IMG/VR virus record: IMGVR_UViG_3300024348_000293 | Coordinates: 1 to 21,097 of that record | Source of the DNA: a virus | Length of the DNA: 21,097 bases | Reading direction: 5' to 3' (one strand) | Shown here: positions 10,601-16,969 of the stretch, piece after piece | Position numbering within the stretch: position 1 is the first letter of the stretch | How the letters are laid out: each line of letters begins with the position of its first letter | Translations under genes and position numbers: made by a program | Notes under the pieces: model-generated | Database searches by the model: none | Told to the model about the DNA's origin: nothing | Seen by the model: only the letters and a program-made list of their open reading frames with translations

Positions 10601-10850
10601 GAGACTCATTCTGTTGACCTGCGATTGCAGATCGGATAGATACATTGGCCTTAGCAGTAGGCGGTGGGATTACCGGCTCTTGTACGGGCTGCTCATTGAG
10701 CGCCTTCCCGATTGCATCGTAGTTAAACTTTGGCTTTTTTTTGGGTAGTTCTGAAAGCAGTGGTGATGCAGGTACGATAGGATCCTGCTCTTCATCACCC
10801 AATGATGCAAGGATTTGATCTCTAGTAATGTTCCCGAATTTACTCGCCAT
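1617..10850 (-). CDS. Giant multidomain (polyvalent-type) internal virion/ejection protein, 3077 aa
   Basis: This protein holds the T7 gp16 position, between the gp15-like gene (11-nt overlap) and the tail fibre. The ATG at 10848-10850 has an AAGGGG ribosome site. Approximate domains: hydrophobic helices 275-305 and 415-440; ParB/DdrB-like segment 700-830 with GHEGRHRMAALAAAG at 790; ADP-ribosyltransferase-like segment about 900-1110 (R973, H991-W992-T993, E1042-Q-E1044) followed by an IRSVNAAFDPDYKDSANL linker; helix-hairpin-helix/glycosylase-like segment about 1150-1390 (K1331, D1350); GNAT-like segment 1590-1785; zinc-peptidase motif HEMGH 1832-1836 with E1901 in YEAYIMEG as a possible third ligand; charged helical region about 1980-2290; C-terminal region 2690-3077 with hydrophobic helices, of the kind called 'large polyvalent protein-associated' domains. 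By analogy it is packaged and ejected first with the DNA. The individual activities are inferred from motifs. I see no clear lysozyme/transglycosylase signature, unlike T7 gp16. Confidence 0.85.
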   Translation of the reverse strand: MASKFGNITRDQILASLGDEEQDPIVPASPLLSELPKKKPKFNYDAIGKALNEQPVQEPVIPPPTAKANVSIRSAIAGQQNESPKDFAKLLELSKLTGYPVDVVRANRTKIETKQSIDNVNIDTLQHTNPNVVKFLADSNNAKLYVDNISTLSQLDDIMMREGILTPPEEKRSTIKDMGLSAMGTFAGIGHAIAKTDQLVANWLNDKSPHWDVLPESLKEYKEKRIDQESLAVSLTENAVSFWDYKPRAGTSTEEIQKSLKDKGVTWDLAKDLGYLMATSTAQSLPYMVAMLAGGVGTASYIVALNYDVATERAQNNGRAEPNMTDLAMSLPWSVVSASFDRMGLKNLMGMVKESRQILNAKDGYQLLKAIAKKQGKGFAVETGTEGVQESLEYIGGTIWTDKDVSVEEALTRGVWGMILAQGMVGPMAVAGATADIARAKNYAKRTDTFKEQNTISEIIAVVNDTDLKEISPEKLNEFLQTVAPGANIHMDAESVLAYAKENGIDVTTDPAFASIADKLEEAAATGGTVEMPIGDFAQNVVGSEHEQALRGDIKMSDNTFTLNEMDRQKEALAATYEMMEEQAVARQEESDYIDAEIDKFITQGSDTGRLTRQEVTLQSQLYKQQIISAAERTGIPVKEYIETYGLNAIVGPHSGLQNKLKDLNQATLESLIAEFDSLGFSSELTEAEKALVLEAEPQQRVQRLLEVTGLGEDAAWTPERIDQTVREWAYPHGETRAQVIFINPAEFVNSTHPDPQTIADESMPLDPVELKAERQTPFLRTDGQGKIIGHEGRHRMAALAAAGVSRVPVVVTYPTSQDPSDITFDNYQFKGQEFGTGTSADLFVSGANAMPITKENQEEIQAAMNPDAAVVFQARQQGYAGTDTGEAVEWTRAVEKGLDMSPEGRMTRAVEMGFNVENVLNIGGTVGDVFVSSNLLQSWNEYYYRQDENFNELESFLNAVNHISEYGGKVYRYITLNDISELDLKNIGDHWTIEKYLAEDIAERFTYTYNQGSKQKFLIEATIPAKSVSINSVDLTGNPEEQEVNPTRITSLKVSHLGSNDVVYESQGGDYLPTTPSEGSREEIGVSHKNIRSVNAAFDPDYKDSANLLAQKVSSAKPIPATIDEITTLENAMDRAKNGDYSTNRQLKVDIQNDTNNAAKEAGVDLAVDNAATEEYLVRVGIRDALHALKTNENAVGWYDVTVQKALNILATIHPELAEDQEARFAFTWALAVTSNGIKVDKNFELAEIAYEHYKRTGKMPTNIKAGNAQKAINDSLKSFNTLVERMGIETLRKFMVSNFTIAQIRRIGLDVTGENAGTVVRGASILGPKIGNGFFSNLNGYFDQLTMDRWLMRTWGRWTGTLIEYRPDMVKLKKSEIKDLVKLLKEDKAAAKEFAETLGAKLQVGNLEKLALDIQKASMLPANRDKFNKTAVGENLRKAGNSLAKYLDGQKEAPETGTERNWIRKIFGNILKDLQNNGYPELTMSDLQALMWYPERRLYDMAKSSKDVSAGYTDDEAPDYANAAADLAIAKGIPSESIKEATNKAEVDYAARISTRAARQDDGGAGSSEVGSTVSEGFNGRERAKFLKRNVFVSARLSRTNDAKSRSYGKGSPGTLGSIRGLVYKVNRTFKNILSASEVPAVDMVEMESTAESAVDFMSAIQSSKDSTVFGAAVYVYSAEEYQDMRLFRSEDGLSGFAIKKDGDIVSVFSDGGGKVVSMLSLAVEQGGTKLDAFDTALVGMYGINGFKEVGRDEWNENYKPSDWDKAVFGKYNNGEPDIVYMAYDGSYSPYDANQLLQDQESGTTTRGSYNREKRIISLFEQSDRSTLIHEMGHYFLDTMINSNDPLMQPIFRWWLDNAESIAAEAGVSVEQVTQYVYTREGSPEVERAMHEHWARAYEAYIMEGKAPVSALKKAFKAFSQWMKSVYGTLKNLEAQSGAVKIDDNIRKVFDAMLSVDEQVAAEKSDAELRPLFTDAVMAGMTEEQFKKYKEKQDSADEKATETLLEKVMKQIRTREEKEWAEELKTRAEVIKSRLDQQPIHMARAALAEKGSELKLNRQDVLDVLDVKVLPPELKGINNALTVADGVDIDAAADALGFASGDELITQLIETKRSSMLAKEQAEAEMVKEHGDILNDGTIEKLAREAVHDEQRGELILSELKILNKGKPTPQSDKQILKALAEEAIGKLSLSEIRPDKYRRAEIKAAQDARAAMDKGDKEAAKAAKTRQAMNFYLYRSALDAKAMEDKIVTHMAKFKKKKVLERVGRAGKQYLEQILHLQERFEFRKSVSMAQTERDNIRVWALEREKENGDNIQLTPTALNEDIRTHYKKLPFSDLVGIYDSVRNIEHIAIFTDKMKLAGEQLSFEEAKAKALESISKVKSKFTYGVSAYKETNKNLALKSLASLTKIPYLIRWLDNRETSGVMHQLVSQQFTDAQHEEMLLHDAVGSPIVKAIAARDRKSKKRHARKFRIVGLENTKSNQKTLTGSEIISVALNTGNPGNLKKLLMGEGWALSEEEVSQDNPMLKQVLSHLTKEDWDFVQLVWDQLELLYEPMNAVHKRTSGLDIGKVEIHEVQTPFGVYKGGYFPLKADPMRSTIADTREIDQKTAAAAGMSATSGTFRPNATTGAKIERIEATYPIKLGLDVIPGHIQEVIHYITHYEAVKSVDKLLRDPEITEAIKATMGVAEYRLFKPWLNDIANAGSNQESQGYFTGSMRRIRFGITMSAMGFKVSTGLMQTLGLSVTIANIGAKNTSKAMLHLYGNPAKTSDAVAVAMEKSKVLVHRMKTMDREMSNAFKALENKSGPLADLQEFSMKHIALIQMYSVDLPTWYGAYFKKMSELEASLDPNDFDTVEALTARAEELSVQAADWAVENFQGSGSIKDQAALMRDNSEYVKMYTMFMTFFSSQGNMTRDITRGSRSGQINPINLAVKFAWLFGVTTAAEMLVREGIPDDEDEWDEFWQQYLVNVAMLPLAAIPLARDVASGAFSGYGYAGSPTAQFVSNSISGVKGFTKSLWEGDEPTLFQVKATTDVVTTMLGVPGTGQGWTTGKAIYDIREDGYDFSVHSLLLGTKKE

Positions 10851-12975
10851 TGAATAGCCCCTTCAAATACAACTCAAGAATAACATTCAGTTTGTTTTTT
10901 CTGCCTTGATCAGCCATCGCTTCTTCAATCATGGCGTTCAGATCCTCATCATCCTGAACCTCAAAGACAGTGGCTATTGTATCAGAATCAAACCTAACTT
11001 GCGCGTCACTATGGGCGGGGTTGCTGTTGTAAGCGTAGATTGCATTTTGGATATTATAGATGTCGTCAATAGGGTAGTCAGACAGTGGCTTGTCGAACCG
11101 GGTTGGCTTTTGCAATTCGTACATTGCGTTTCTCGCTTCGCCCTCTGTCATCTCTCTGCCGTTTGCCATAGCAAACCGGTCCTTCATGCTTGATGCGACA
11201 CGGTTAAATCCAGATACCCATGCGGCCTGCTCGGCCTTGGCATTGCGTGAAGACTTATCCCAATCTGAACCGAATATGTTTCTCACCGTGTCTTCTGCTA
11301 TATCGCCAAACTGCGCGTAGGTCAATGTGTCAGGACCCTTTGCTGCAACCTTGTCTGCAGCCTTCTTCCTAGCTTCTTCTTCAGCCTTGGTCTGCGCTGC
11401 AGATGACAGGTCGCCAAGTTCTTCAGCGTGCATTTCAGAGTAGTCGTAGATGAAAGTATTGATATGGTCTGTGTACTGAGTCTCTGTCAGTTCTTTGTTG
11501 CCGTTGGCCTCTTCAGCTTTGACAAGACTATTGGCAAGTGCGCCACGGAGATCTGCGTGCCACACTCGGGCACCAAGTTCGTCTGCCTCTGAGAATGCTG
11601 TAAGGTCTTCGCCAAATACTTTCTCGACAGCATCTGACATGACGGACTGTCTGGTTGCCAATCCTGATCGTACCATGCGGTCTTTGTCAGCGGCAGCCTG
11701 GTCGTTCACTGCATTGTTTGCAACGATCCATGACGCTTCGACTCTGGAATAATCATCAAAGTCCAACTGATCTGCATAATCCGCAAGATCAATCTTCGCA
11801 AAATCTTTGTAGTTCATTGTCAACAGGTCAGTGTAAACCTTGTCAACAGTGATAGGCTCTTCACCAATTTTAAATGCCCTTAACTGATCCTTTAATGCTT
11901 GCGCTTGATTTCCTTCTAAGCTGCCGATCTCTTCATTTGTTAGTGGCTTAGTTCGCTGACCTGTGCGAATTTCTGCAGAAAGAGCAGAGTAAAAACTCAC
12001 TTGGTCTGCGCGGTTAACTCGCTGCTCAAACAGGTATTGTGTCTCGACCTCTTCCATCACCGCTGCCTTCACATCACGGTCTGCGATCTCTTTGGCTGCA
12101 GCGATACGGTCACTAAGTTCGCCACCGGCTGCAGTGATGCGTTCAACATTATCCTTGATCGCTACTTCCTGCGTCTTCTCTTCAATCGCTGTTCTCAACT
12201 GCTCTTTAACGTCAGGCTCAAGCATCGCGCTGTATTCCGAGAATAACTCTGATGCGATTTTTGGGTCGTCAGCGCTTATGGCACCTTGGATCCTAGATGC
12301 GTGCATGGTCGCTTCGTACTTAGATACAGCCTCTATTACGGATGGGTCGTTCTCATCTTCAATGCCCTGCAGCCGCATCTTCTCTTTGACAGCATCTTCG
12401 CCAAGAAAAAGCATAATGGTCCAATCGCTTGGTGCCTGGCCGCCTTCCTTGGTAGCGACCGTGTCTGGCGATGCGTACATGGATGATGCGTTCTTGATCG
12501 AGTTCTGAATGACCGCATCTTGTGTGGTCATATTGTACTCATACGCGCCCTTGGCAGCGTGTTGATCTATGCTTCTATTGTTAGACAAAACGTGTTGGTT
12601 TGTGATCCGATCATATATTTTCAGAGCATACGGGCTTAGTCCTTTTGAATGCTGCTGCTTGATCTCAGAGATCTTTGTCTTGGTTCCTTCCGCGCCATCT
12701 CTGGCTGCTTTTGTTTGGGTATTAAGATACCCACCCTCTGGACTGAGCATGATATTGTCGCGGTCAGTCTCGAAGCCCAAGACGGCATTGGTGGCATCTG
12801 CTTCCCAGTTCTCTTTCTGCGTTTCTTCTAGGGCTGCTGCTAACTCTGACCCACCCGCCAATGCGCCCTTGAGGGCACCGTTCTCAAAAACCTGTGGGGA
12901 TAATGCTGACTGCTTAAAAGTCCGATTGGCCTGTGCGCTGACCTCTGGCCCAGTTACCCTATTTACTTTTGGCAT
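10840..12975 (-). CDS. Internal virion protein, T7 gp15-like by position, 711 aa
   Basis: The ATG at 12973-12975 overlaps the upstream stop as TAATG and is preceded by an AGAGGTGA ribosome site 3 nt away. The protein is almost entirely charged, helix-prone sequence with no signal peptide and no obvious membrane segment. Ala/Glu/Asp/Lys-rich stretches recur (for example KAEEEARKKAADKVAAKG). Its size (711 aa against about 747 for T7 gp15) and its place between a short gp14-like gene and the giant gp16-like gene support a role as the periplasmic segment of the DNA-ejection tunnel. Sequence similarity to T7 gp15 itself is not evident to me, so the assignment rests on order, length and composition. 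It ends 11 nt inside the next gene, consistent with translational coupling and matched production of the two ejected proteins. Confidence 0.72.
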   Translation of the reverse strand: MPKVNRVTGPEVSAQANRTFKQSALSPQVFENGALKGALAGGSELAAALEETQKENWEADATNAVLGFETDRDNIMLSPEGGYLNTQTKAARDGAEGTKTKISEIKQQHSKGLSPYALKIYDRITNQHVLSNNRSIDQHAAKGAYEYNMTTQDAVIQNSIKNASSMYASPDTVATKEGGQAPSDWTIMLFLGEDAVKEKMRLQGIEDENDPSVIEAVSKYEATMHASRIQGAISADDPKIASELFSEYSAMLEPDVKEQLRTAIEEKTQEVAIKDNVERITAAGGELSDRIAAAKEIADRDVKAAVMEEVETQYLFEQRVNRADQVSFYSALSAEIRTGQRTKPLTNEEIGSLEGNQAQALKDQLRAFKIGEEPITVDKVYTDLLTMNYKDFAKIDLADYADQLDFDDYSRVEASWIVANNAVNDQAAADKDRMVRSGLATRQSVMSDAVEKVFGEDLTAFSEADELGARVWHADLRGALANSLVKAEEANGNKELTETQYTDHINTFIYDYSEMHAEELGDLSSAAQTKAEEEARKKAADKVAAKGPDTLTYAQFGDIAEDTVRNIFGSDWDKSSRNAKAEQAAWVSGFNRVASSMKDRFAMANGREMTEGEARNAMYELQKPTRFDKPLSDYPIDDIYNIQNAIYAYNSNPAHSDAQVRFDSDTIATVFEVQDDEDLNAMIEEAMADQGRKNKLNVILELYLKGLFNGE

Positions 12976-13454
12976 TACTCACCTCTGCTGTATCGATACC
13001 AATCGGCTGCAACTGATCCTGCTCCTTGAAGCAGTATCCCAGTGGCCTGACTTTGTTGAGAACTATAGACAGCCTCACCGGTTTCTCGGTTAAATTGTGC
13101 CTGCTGATTTAGTGCAGACGCTTGCTCTTCTGACGACTGACGTATGCGGTATGATGACAGTTCCATCATTATGTCTGTGTCATTTTGGATATTCTCTGCA
13201 GTACCTGAGTCTACAAACACCCCGCGCGCTGCAAGTGTCGCACGCTGTGATGACTGTACCCCGGAATACTGCAGCCGCAAGTCATTGTCGTCTTGCACGG
13301 ATTTATTGCGAATGCGCTTGGCATCTTTATCAAGTTGGTTGGCATTAAATTCTGCAACCTTCTTGTTATTTTTCGCCTCTTTCTTTTTGGCACTAGCGCC
13401 ACTGAGCGCTCCTAAGATTCCCATGCCTATCTGAAAAATTGCTAAAGGACCCAT
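12975..13454 (-). CDS. Internal virion protein, T7 gp14-like, 159 aa
   Basis: This is a short protein with a hydrophobic, glycine-rich N-terminus (MGPLAIFQIGMGILGALSGASA), then a polar helical body rich in Gln, Asn and Ser (KKKEAKNNKKVAEFNANQ; SSYRIRQSSEEQASALNQQAQF) and a small hydrophobic C-terminal patch (GILLQGAGSVAADWYRY). This layout is typical of podovirus gp14-type proteins, which are ejected and form the outer-membrane part of the channel. The central LAARGVFVDSGTAENI segment resembles the conserved core of this family in many podophages. The start is the ATG at 13452-13454, three nt after the nozzle gene stop, with only a weak TTGAG ribosome site, so it may depend on coupling. Its stop overlaps the next start as TAATG. 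Confidence 0.78.
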   Translation of the reverse strand: MGPLAIFQIGMGILGALSGASAKKKEAKNNKKVAEFNANQLDKDAKRIRNKSVQDDNDLRLQYSGVQSSQRATLAARGVFVDSGTAENIQNDTDIMMELSSYRIRQSSEEQASALNQQAQFNRETGEAVYSSQQSQATGILLQGAGSVAADWYRYSRGE

Positions 13455-13457
13455 AGT

Positions 13458-15569
13458 CTAGTTACTCAAGTCAAATTCTGGGGTGATAGCAAGGATCGCA
13501 CAAGGGAGTGGGTCCTGCTGCTGAAAAAACACTTTGCCGTTCTCGTTCCACTCTGGCTCAATAGCCACTCGGTCTTCGTATGTTTTAAGCTGTATTGTAC
13601 CATATCCGTCTGTCTCTAAACGAGGCCGTATTTCTGTCAGCTTGTCGACAGACGGGCCTGCAAAGCCGCCCCTAGATTTAAGAAACGAGATGATCAACAT
13701 TGACACGTTCTTCTTTGAGTTGTAGTCATCAGGCTGCCCGGTTGTGATCCCTAGCGTGCCTATCGTGCAATTGTATGGAAGACCAACGTGAACCACCGAT
13801 GCTAAATAGGGGAGTGCCACAGCACCGCCTGACACGGACAAGCCATCAATAACTTGCCCATCTGCTAGAACAGCAACAGTCTTTCCTTCGAGATGGCCTA
13901 ATCCAGTGATCGAAGTGGTTGGCGAACCATTGTATGAGATGCCACAGTCTACAAAAAAAGCATCCGTAGACGATGAATCAACTCTTGGCGCTAGGCGCTC
14001 AACGTAGCGCACATCGGTCCCGTTGATCGTTCTCTTAACAAGGAAGTACACGGCATCGCGTGTACCTTCTGATACTGCTGTGATTGACTCAACAACCCCA
14101 TCCGTCTTGTGACGGTGCCATGCTGTTATCCCATGCTCTTTGTTGTACGTCAGACCACGCAGTTCACCGTTGCTCATCACGCACCATAGGATCCCCCACG
14201 GCTCGTGTGCGTAGACCATCTCTATGATGGACAGCCCTTCAAACAAGTGGTACGCGAGCATGCTCAGATCCTGACCGCCATCACCTGGCATGTCTTTGTT
14301 GTTGATCATGTCGCGCAGCCGGTTACCCTTCTCTGTGACGTAGATAATTGAGTCGATGGTTACTGAAGGCTTAACAGACGATGCGCCAACATAGGTACGC
14401 GCACGCGCTCCAATTGAAGACGGTGTCAGCACATAGTCTGAACCTTCAGACACTGGGTACATTGCTCCGGCAGTCATCAGAATCAATGACTCCAAATCAA
14501 CAATGTGCCGGATCTCGTTCAACTGACGAGATGCGATTGTAAATTCTAGTGAGTCGGTATCTCTGAGCGGGGAAGATCTACGCATTGAATTGTAGATGCC
14601 GGTCTGAGATGCAAAAAAAGTGTTTGGTGCCGTAGGCGTATTAGCAAAAATTCTTCGCTGTTGATACAAGCCAACTGTTGCCGGGTAATCCGCGATAGGC
14701 GATGTGAATGGCGTGTGATCAATTGGTGGCGTGATGCTCGTCATTGGAGCAATGTTGAAGTCATTGAATACTGGTTTCGCAACTGAGGGAGAGTCCTCAT
14801 TTTTTGCGTAACCTATAAACCCATACACCAAGTTGCCCTGACCAGTATCCCGGTACACTGTGTAATACGCAGCGCCCTCAATTCTATTCCATGTTACCTC
14901 TACCGCAGCAGTTGAACTGGTTTCAGGCGTAGTTATAATCGCCTCTGCACAAGATAAAGATTCTATACCGTCCTCGCCTGTTGATGTAATGACGTACCGG
15001 TATGTCTTGCTGTCTGTTCCCGCTCCTGTTCCCACTGCTGACAGAGTTACGCCTGCAGGGACCATGCTTGGATCAGACCCAAAGTTAATATCAGACAACG
15101 CCCATGAATACTCAGACGATCTGCGAAGTTCAGCCGGTGGATGTGCAGAGTGCGCGATTGACATCGTGTCAGCAGTCTGTACATATTGCAGACTGAATAA
15201 CTCGCTCTCTTGATAGTCGTGGGCCACCTCTAGCCTGCCTGGTCCTGTCCCACCTGTGAGAAGGTATGCGCCATCACGGATAACCCTGATAGCACCATCT
15301 GCTGCTGCAGGGGCAGACGATGGAGTTATTTCCAAGACGTAGGTCTGCTCAGTGTTAAAGCTGAATGGAATTATCCTTGCTGCTCTTGTAGAGTCTTTTA
15401 CTTCACCGATGTATTGCGTGCCTGCTCGGTTATACACACCGCCCTGTGGCCTAACAAAAAAATTCTCACACAGTGACATTCCGTATGCGAACTGCTCAAC
15501 GTCTACGCGCTCATGCAGCGCAGGATCCAGTTCGCCACCGGTAAAAGCCCTTTGAGGTATTTTAGCCAT
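13458..15569 (-). CDS. Tail tubular protein B / tail nozzle (stabilisation) protein, 703 aa
   Basis: The N-terminus carries the hallmark of a widespread podovirus tail family: FTGGELDPALHERVD (residues 9-23), then ENFFVRPQGGVYNRAGTQY. A fibronectin-III-like insert follows near residues 170-240 (KTYRYVITSTGEDGIESL). The core has the expected signatures YPATVGLYQQRRIFANT, FTIASRQLNEIRHIVDL, LTPSSIGARARTYVGASS, LAYHLFEGLSIIEMVYAHEP, GLTYNKEHGITAWHRHKTDG and DVRYVERL. The family fulfils the T7 gp12 role, forming the tail nozzle that keeps the channel closed until adsorption and contacting the fibres. Length is normal for the family and no domain is missing. The ATG at 15567-15569 overlaps the upstream stop as TAATG, with GAGG 10 nt upstream. 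I consider this assignment firm at family level. Confidence 0.93.
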   Translation of the reverse strand: MAKIPQRAFTGGELDPALHERVDVEQFAYGMSLCENFFVRPQGGVYNRAGTQYIGEVKDSTRAARIIPFSFNTEQTYVLEITPSSAPAAADGAIRVIRDGAYLLTGGTGPGRLEVAHDYQESELFSLQYVQTADTMSIAHSAHPPAELRRSSEYSWALSDINFGSDPSMVPAGVTLSAVGTGAGTDSKTYRYVITSTGEDGIESLSCAEAIITTPETSSTAAVEVTWNRIEGAAYYTVYRDTGQGNLVYGFIGYAKNEDSPSVAKPVFNDFNIAPMTSITPPIDHTPFTSPIADYPATVGLYQQRRIFANTPTAPNTFFASQTGIYNSMRRSSPLRDTDSLEFTIASRQLNEIRHIVDLESLILMTAGAMYPVSEGSDYVLTPSSIGARARTYVGASSVKPSVTIDSIIYVTEKGNRLRDMINNKDMPGDGGQDLSMLAYHLFEGLSIIEMVYAHEPWGILWCVMSNGELRGLTYNKEHGITAWHRHKTDGVVESITAVSEGTRDAVYFLVKRTINGTDVRYVERLAPRVDSSSTDAFFVDCGISYNGSPTTSITGLGHLEGKTVAVLADGQVIDGLSVSGGAVALPYLASVVHVGLPYNCTIGTLGITTGQPDDYNSKKNVSMLIISFLKSRGGFAGPSVDKLTEIRPRLETDGYGTIQLKTYEDRVAIEPEWNENGKVFFQQQDPLPCAILAITPEFDLSN

Positions 15570-16228
15570 TAGTATCTAGCCTCGATAAGCGATGACTGCC
15601 GAACTTGGCTATCTCTTGCCTCTTCAACGTCAGAAGCAAGCGCTTCAGAAAGAAGCAGCTTATACATATTAAAGCTGTCAGCCATCATCCCACGGCCTTT
15701 GCCTTCTCCTAGAAGTGGCACTGCCAACTGAGCAGATAGATACCACGAGACTGCCAACATAAAATTAGGATCGAATAGCGCAGTGTTCTCAATTCTTGCT
15801 GTGTACTCTGCGATTACATTTTCAAAATTGCATCCAATGACTTTATCGCCAGATGCTGTAAGCACCTCATAATCCACGCGAAAGTCAGGAGACTCAAACC
15901 TTTGGTTGCTATCAAATATAGCGGCAAGCCTTGAGCGGTTGTTTGTCTTTATGATGTCTTCTTGCATAATGCTGTGAAGCTTTAAGCAATCAGAAGGGTA
16001 CTGGTAAGAGTGTGTCCAGTGGGCAAGCACATCGCTACGCAGCGCGATTGGCTGCGTCTTCTTGGCGAACCTCCAATGGTTGTCGCGCAACAGCTTGTCG
16101 CGCACGATTGGGTACTTCAGCTTACATAGCTGTGATTCCTGAGAAGATTCACTGAGCGAGTTTATTGACTTCGCTCGGATATTCGATAACGCTGTGTTGC
16201 AAATATCGACCTCGGTATAAGCTGCCAT
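15569..16228 (-). CDS. Tail tubular protein A / gateway (head-tail adaptor), T7 gp11-like, 219 aa
   Basis: The start MAAYTEVDICNTALSNI, the DNHWRFAKK segment and the YQYPSDCLKLHSI segment are characteristic of the gp11-like tail tubular protein A family: an N-terminal helical domain in which a short 'HWRFA' helix precedes a YP-DC beta element. The C-terminal part (DPNFMLAVSWYLSAQLAVPLLGEGKGRGMM) is the conserved second helical half, followed by the MYKLLLSEALASDVEEARD helix. Length (219 aa) is close to T7 gp11 (196 aa). It should form a dodecameric ring between portal and nozzle. The ATG at 16226-16228 has AGGAG 6 nt upstream, and the stop overlaps the nozzle start by one base, so the two tail-ring proteins are translationally coupled. 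Confidence 0.92.
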   Translation of the reverse strand: MAAYTEVDICNTALSNIRAKSINSLSESSQESQLCKLKYPIVRDKLLRDNHWRFAKKTQPIALRSDVLAHWTHSYQYPSDCLKLHSIMQEDIIKTNNRSRLAAIFDSNQRFESPDFRVDYEVLTASGDKVIGCNFENVIAEYTARIENTALFDPNFMLAVSWYLSAQLAVPLLGEGKGRGMMADSFNMYKLLLSEALASDVEEARDSQVRQSSLIEARY

Positions 16229-16243
16229 TTGAATCTCCTGTTG

Positions 16244-16471
16244 TTATAAAACTTCTACATCACCGTCTTTCTGCTTTGCTTTTTTGATAGCCTTTGGTGG
16301 CTTTTTGGCAGGAGATGATCGCTCTACTTTTTGCTCATCCAGTGGGGCTACCCATGATGGCTTGTTCTCTTTTGTGAATGGCTTATCAACCGTGAGGGTT
16401 TTTCTTCGCCCGTTTGGGGCATACATCGCGCCATCGAAAAAACCTGGCTCAATCACTTTGTAGCTTGGCAT
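16244..16471 (-). CDS. Small basic protein of unknown function, first gene after the mid-operon terminator (75 aa)
   Basis: I take the ATG at 16469-16471, giving MPSYKVIEPGFFDGAMYAPNG. A GGAG ribosome site lies 6 nt before it. An in-frame TTG at 16481-16483 would add four residues, but that TTG overlaps the TTGGAG ribosome site, so it is unlikely to be the start. The N-terminal half (SYKVIEPGFFDG, LTVDKPF, PSWVAPL) is a short beta-like unit seen in small podovirus proteins encoded near the capsid and tail-adaptor genes. The C-terminal third is strongly basic and low in complexity (KKPPKAIKKAKQKDGD). Function is unknown; a minor head or adaptor-associated protein is possible. It sits directly downstream of an intrinsic terminator, so its expression should be lower than that of the capsid genes. 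Confidence 0.75.
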   Translation of the reverse strand: MPSYKVIEPGFFDGAMYAPNGRRKTLTVDKPFTKENKPSWVAPLDEQKVERSSPAKKPPKAIKKAKQKDGDVEVL

Positions 16472-16481
16472 ATAGTTCTCC

Positions 16482-16512
16482 AAAAAAAAGGGTGGCAGTT
16501 TCCTACCACCCT
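16482..16512 (-). terminator. Intrinsic terminator after the capsid/cement genes (T-phi-like position)
   Basis: Read on the minus strand, the 24-nt hairpin has a 10-bp stem: AGGGTGGTAG, loop GAAA, then CTGCCACCCT. It contains one G-T pair and closes with a GNRA-type tetraloop. Eight consecutive T follow (16489 to 16482, the first being part of the last stem pair). This is a textbook rho-independent terminator. It begins 7 nt after the cement-protein stop, and the next gene's ribosome site begins at the end of the T tract. A terminator in this place is likely leaky, lowering tail-gene expression relative to head genes. Confidence 0.88.
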
Positions 16513-16518
16513 GCTTTA

Positions 16519-16950
16519 TTAAGCGCCAGTTACGTTAGTCTGGTTGCCCATAGAAATACCGGCAGTCACTTTACCCAAGGTTGGGTTAGTGCCTACAACG
16601 GTATAGCGAGCGCCAAGATAACGCTCAGTCGCACCCTGTGGAAGTACCTGAACTGCAAGCTGTTTGCCAACAGTCAGTCCTGCCAAAGCGATTGTCTGTG
16701 AAGACAACACGGTGCCAAGTGAAGCAGTAGAGCCAGTTTCAATCGTGATAACCAAAGAGGTTAGTGTGTTAAACGCCTCAGTTACTTGGACCAAAATTGG
16801 GACGTAGTTGCCCTTGCCCTTGTCTGCATTCAATGCTGCAGCGGCACCGTAAGGTGTTCCTGCAACGCCCATGTCAACCACGTTGGTTGATATTGCAGTA
16901 GCTGTGACCGCTTGATCATCGCTAAAGAGTTGCTGTGCTGAAAGGATCAT
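16519..16950 (-). CDS. Capsid cement (decoration) protein, Bbp16 family, 143 aa
   Basis: The start MILSAQQLFSDDQAVTATAISTNVVDMG is the recognisable opening of the Bbp16-type cement protein of Bordetella phage BPP-1 and its relatives. The rest is a small beta-rich domain (VPILVQVTEAFNTLTSLVITIETG; KQLAVQVLPQGATERYLGARYTVVG) with no long helices and few charges, as expected for a protein that sits on the outer shell and clamps neighbouring capsomers. It follows the capsid gene by 19 nt, as in BPP-1. The ATG at 16948-16950 has GGAG 8 nt upstream. Head and cement proteins are needed in similar, very high amounts, which fits their joint location upstream of the terminator. Confidence 0.9.
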   Translation of the reverse strand: MILSAQQLFSDDQAVTATAISTNVVDMGVAGTPYGAAAALNADKGKGNYVPILVQVTEAFNTLTSLVITIETGSTASLGTVLSSQTIALAGLTVGKQLAVQVLPQGATERYLGARYTVVGTNPTLGKVTAGISMGNQTNVTGA

Positions 16951-16969
16951 AATTTTATCTCCAGGTTAA

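Noticed and set aside
10735-10742. A8 run on the minus strand forming an A-AAA-AAG slippery heptamer in frame near residue 37 of the giant protein
   Set aside because: A -1 slip would hit a stop after about three codons, and I see no upstream ribosome-like stimulator or strong downstream hairpin. The main frame remains open for 3000 more codons, so programmed frameshifting is not supported.
16481-16483. TTG as start of the small protein after the terminator
   Set aside because: The TTG overlaps the TTGGAG ribosome site, and the ATG at 16469-16471 has proper spacing from that site.
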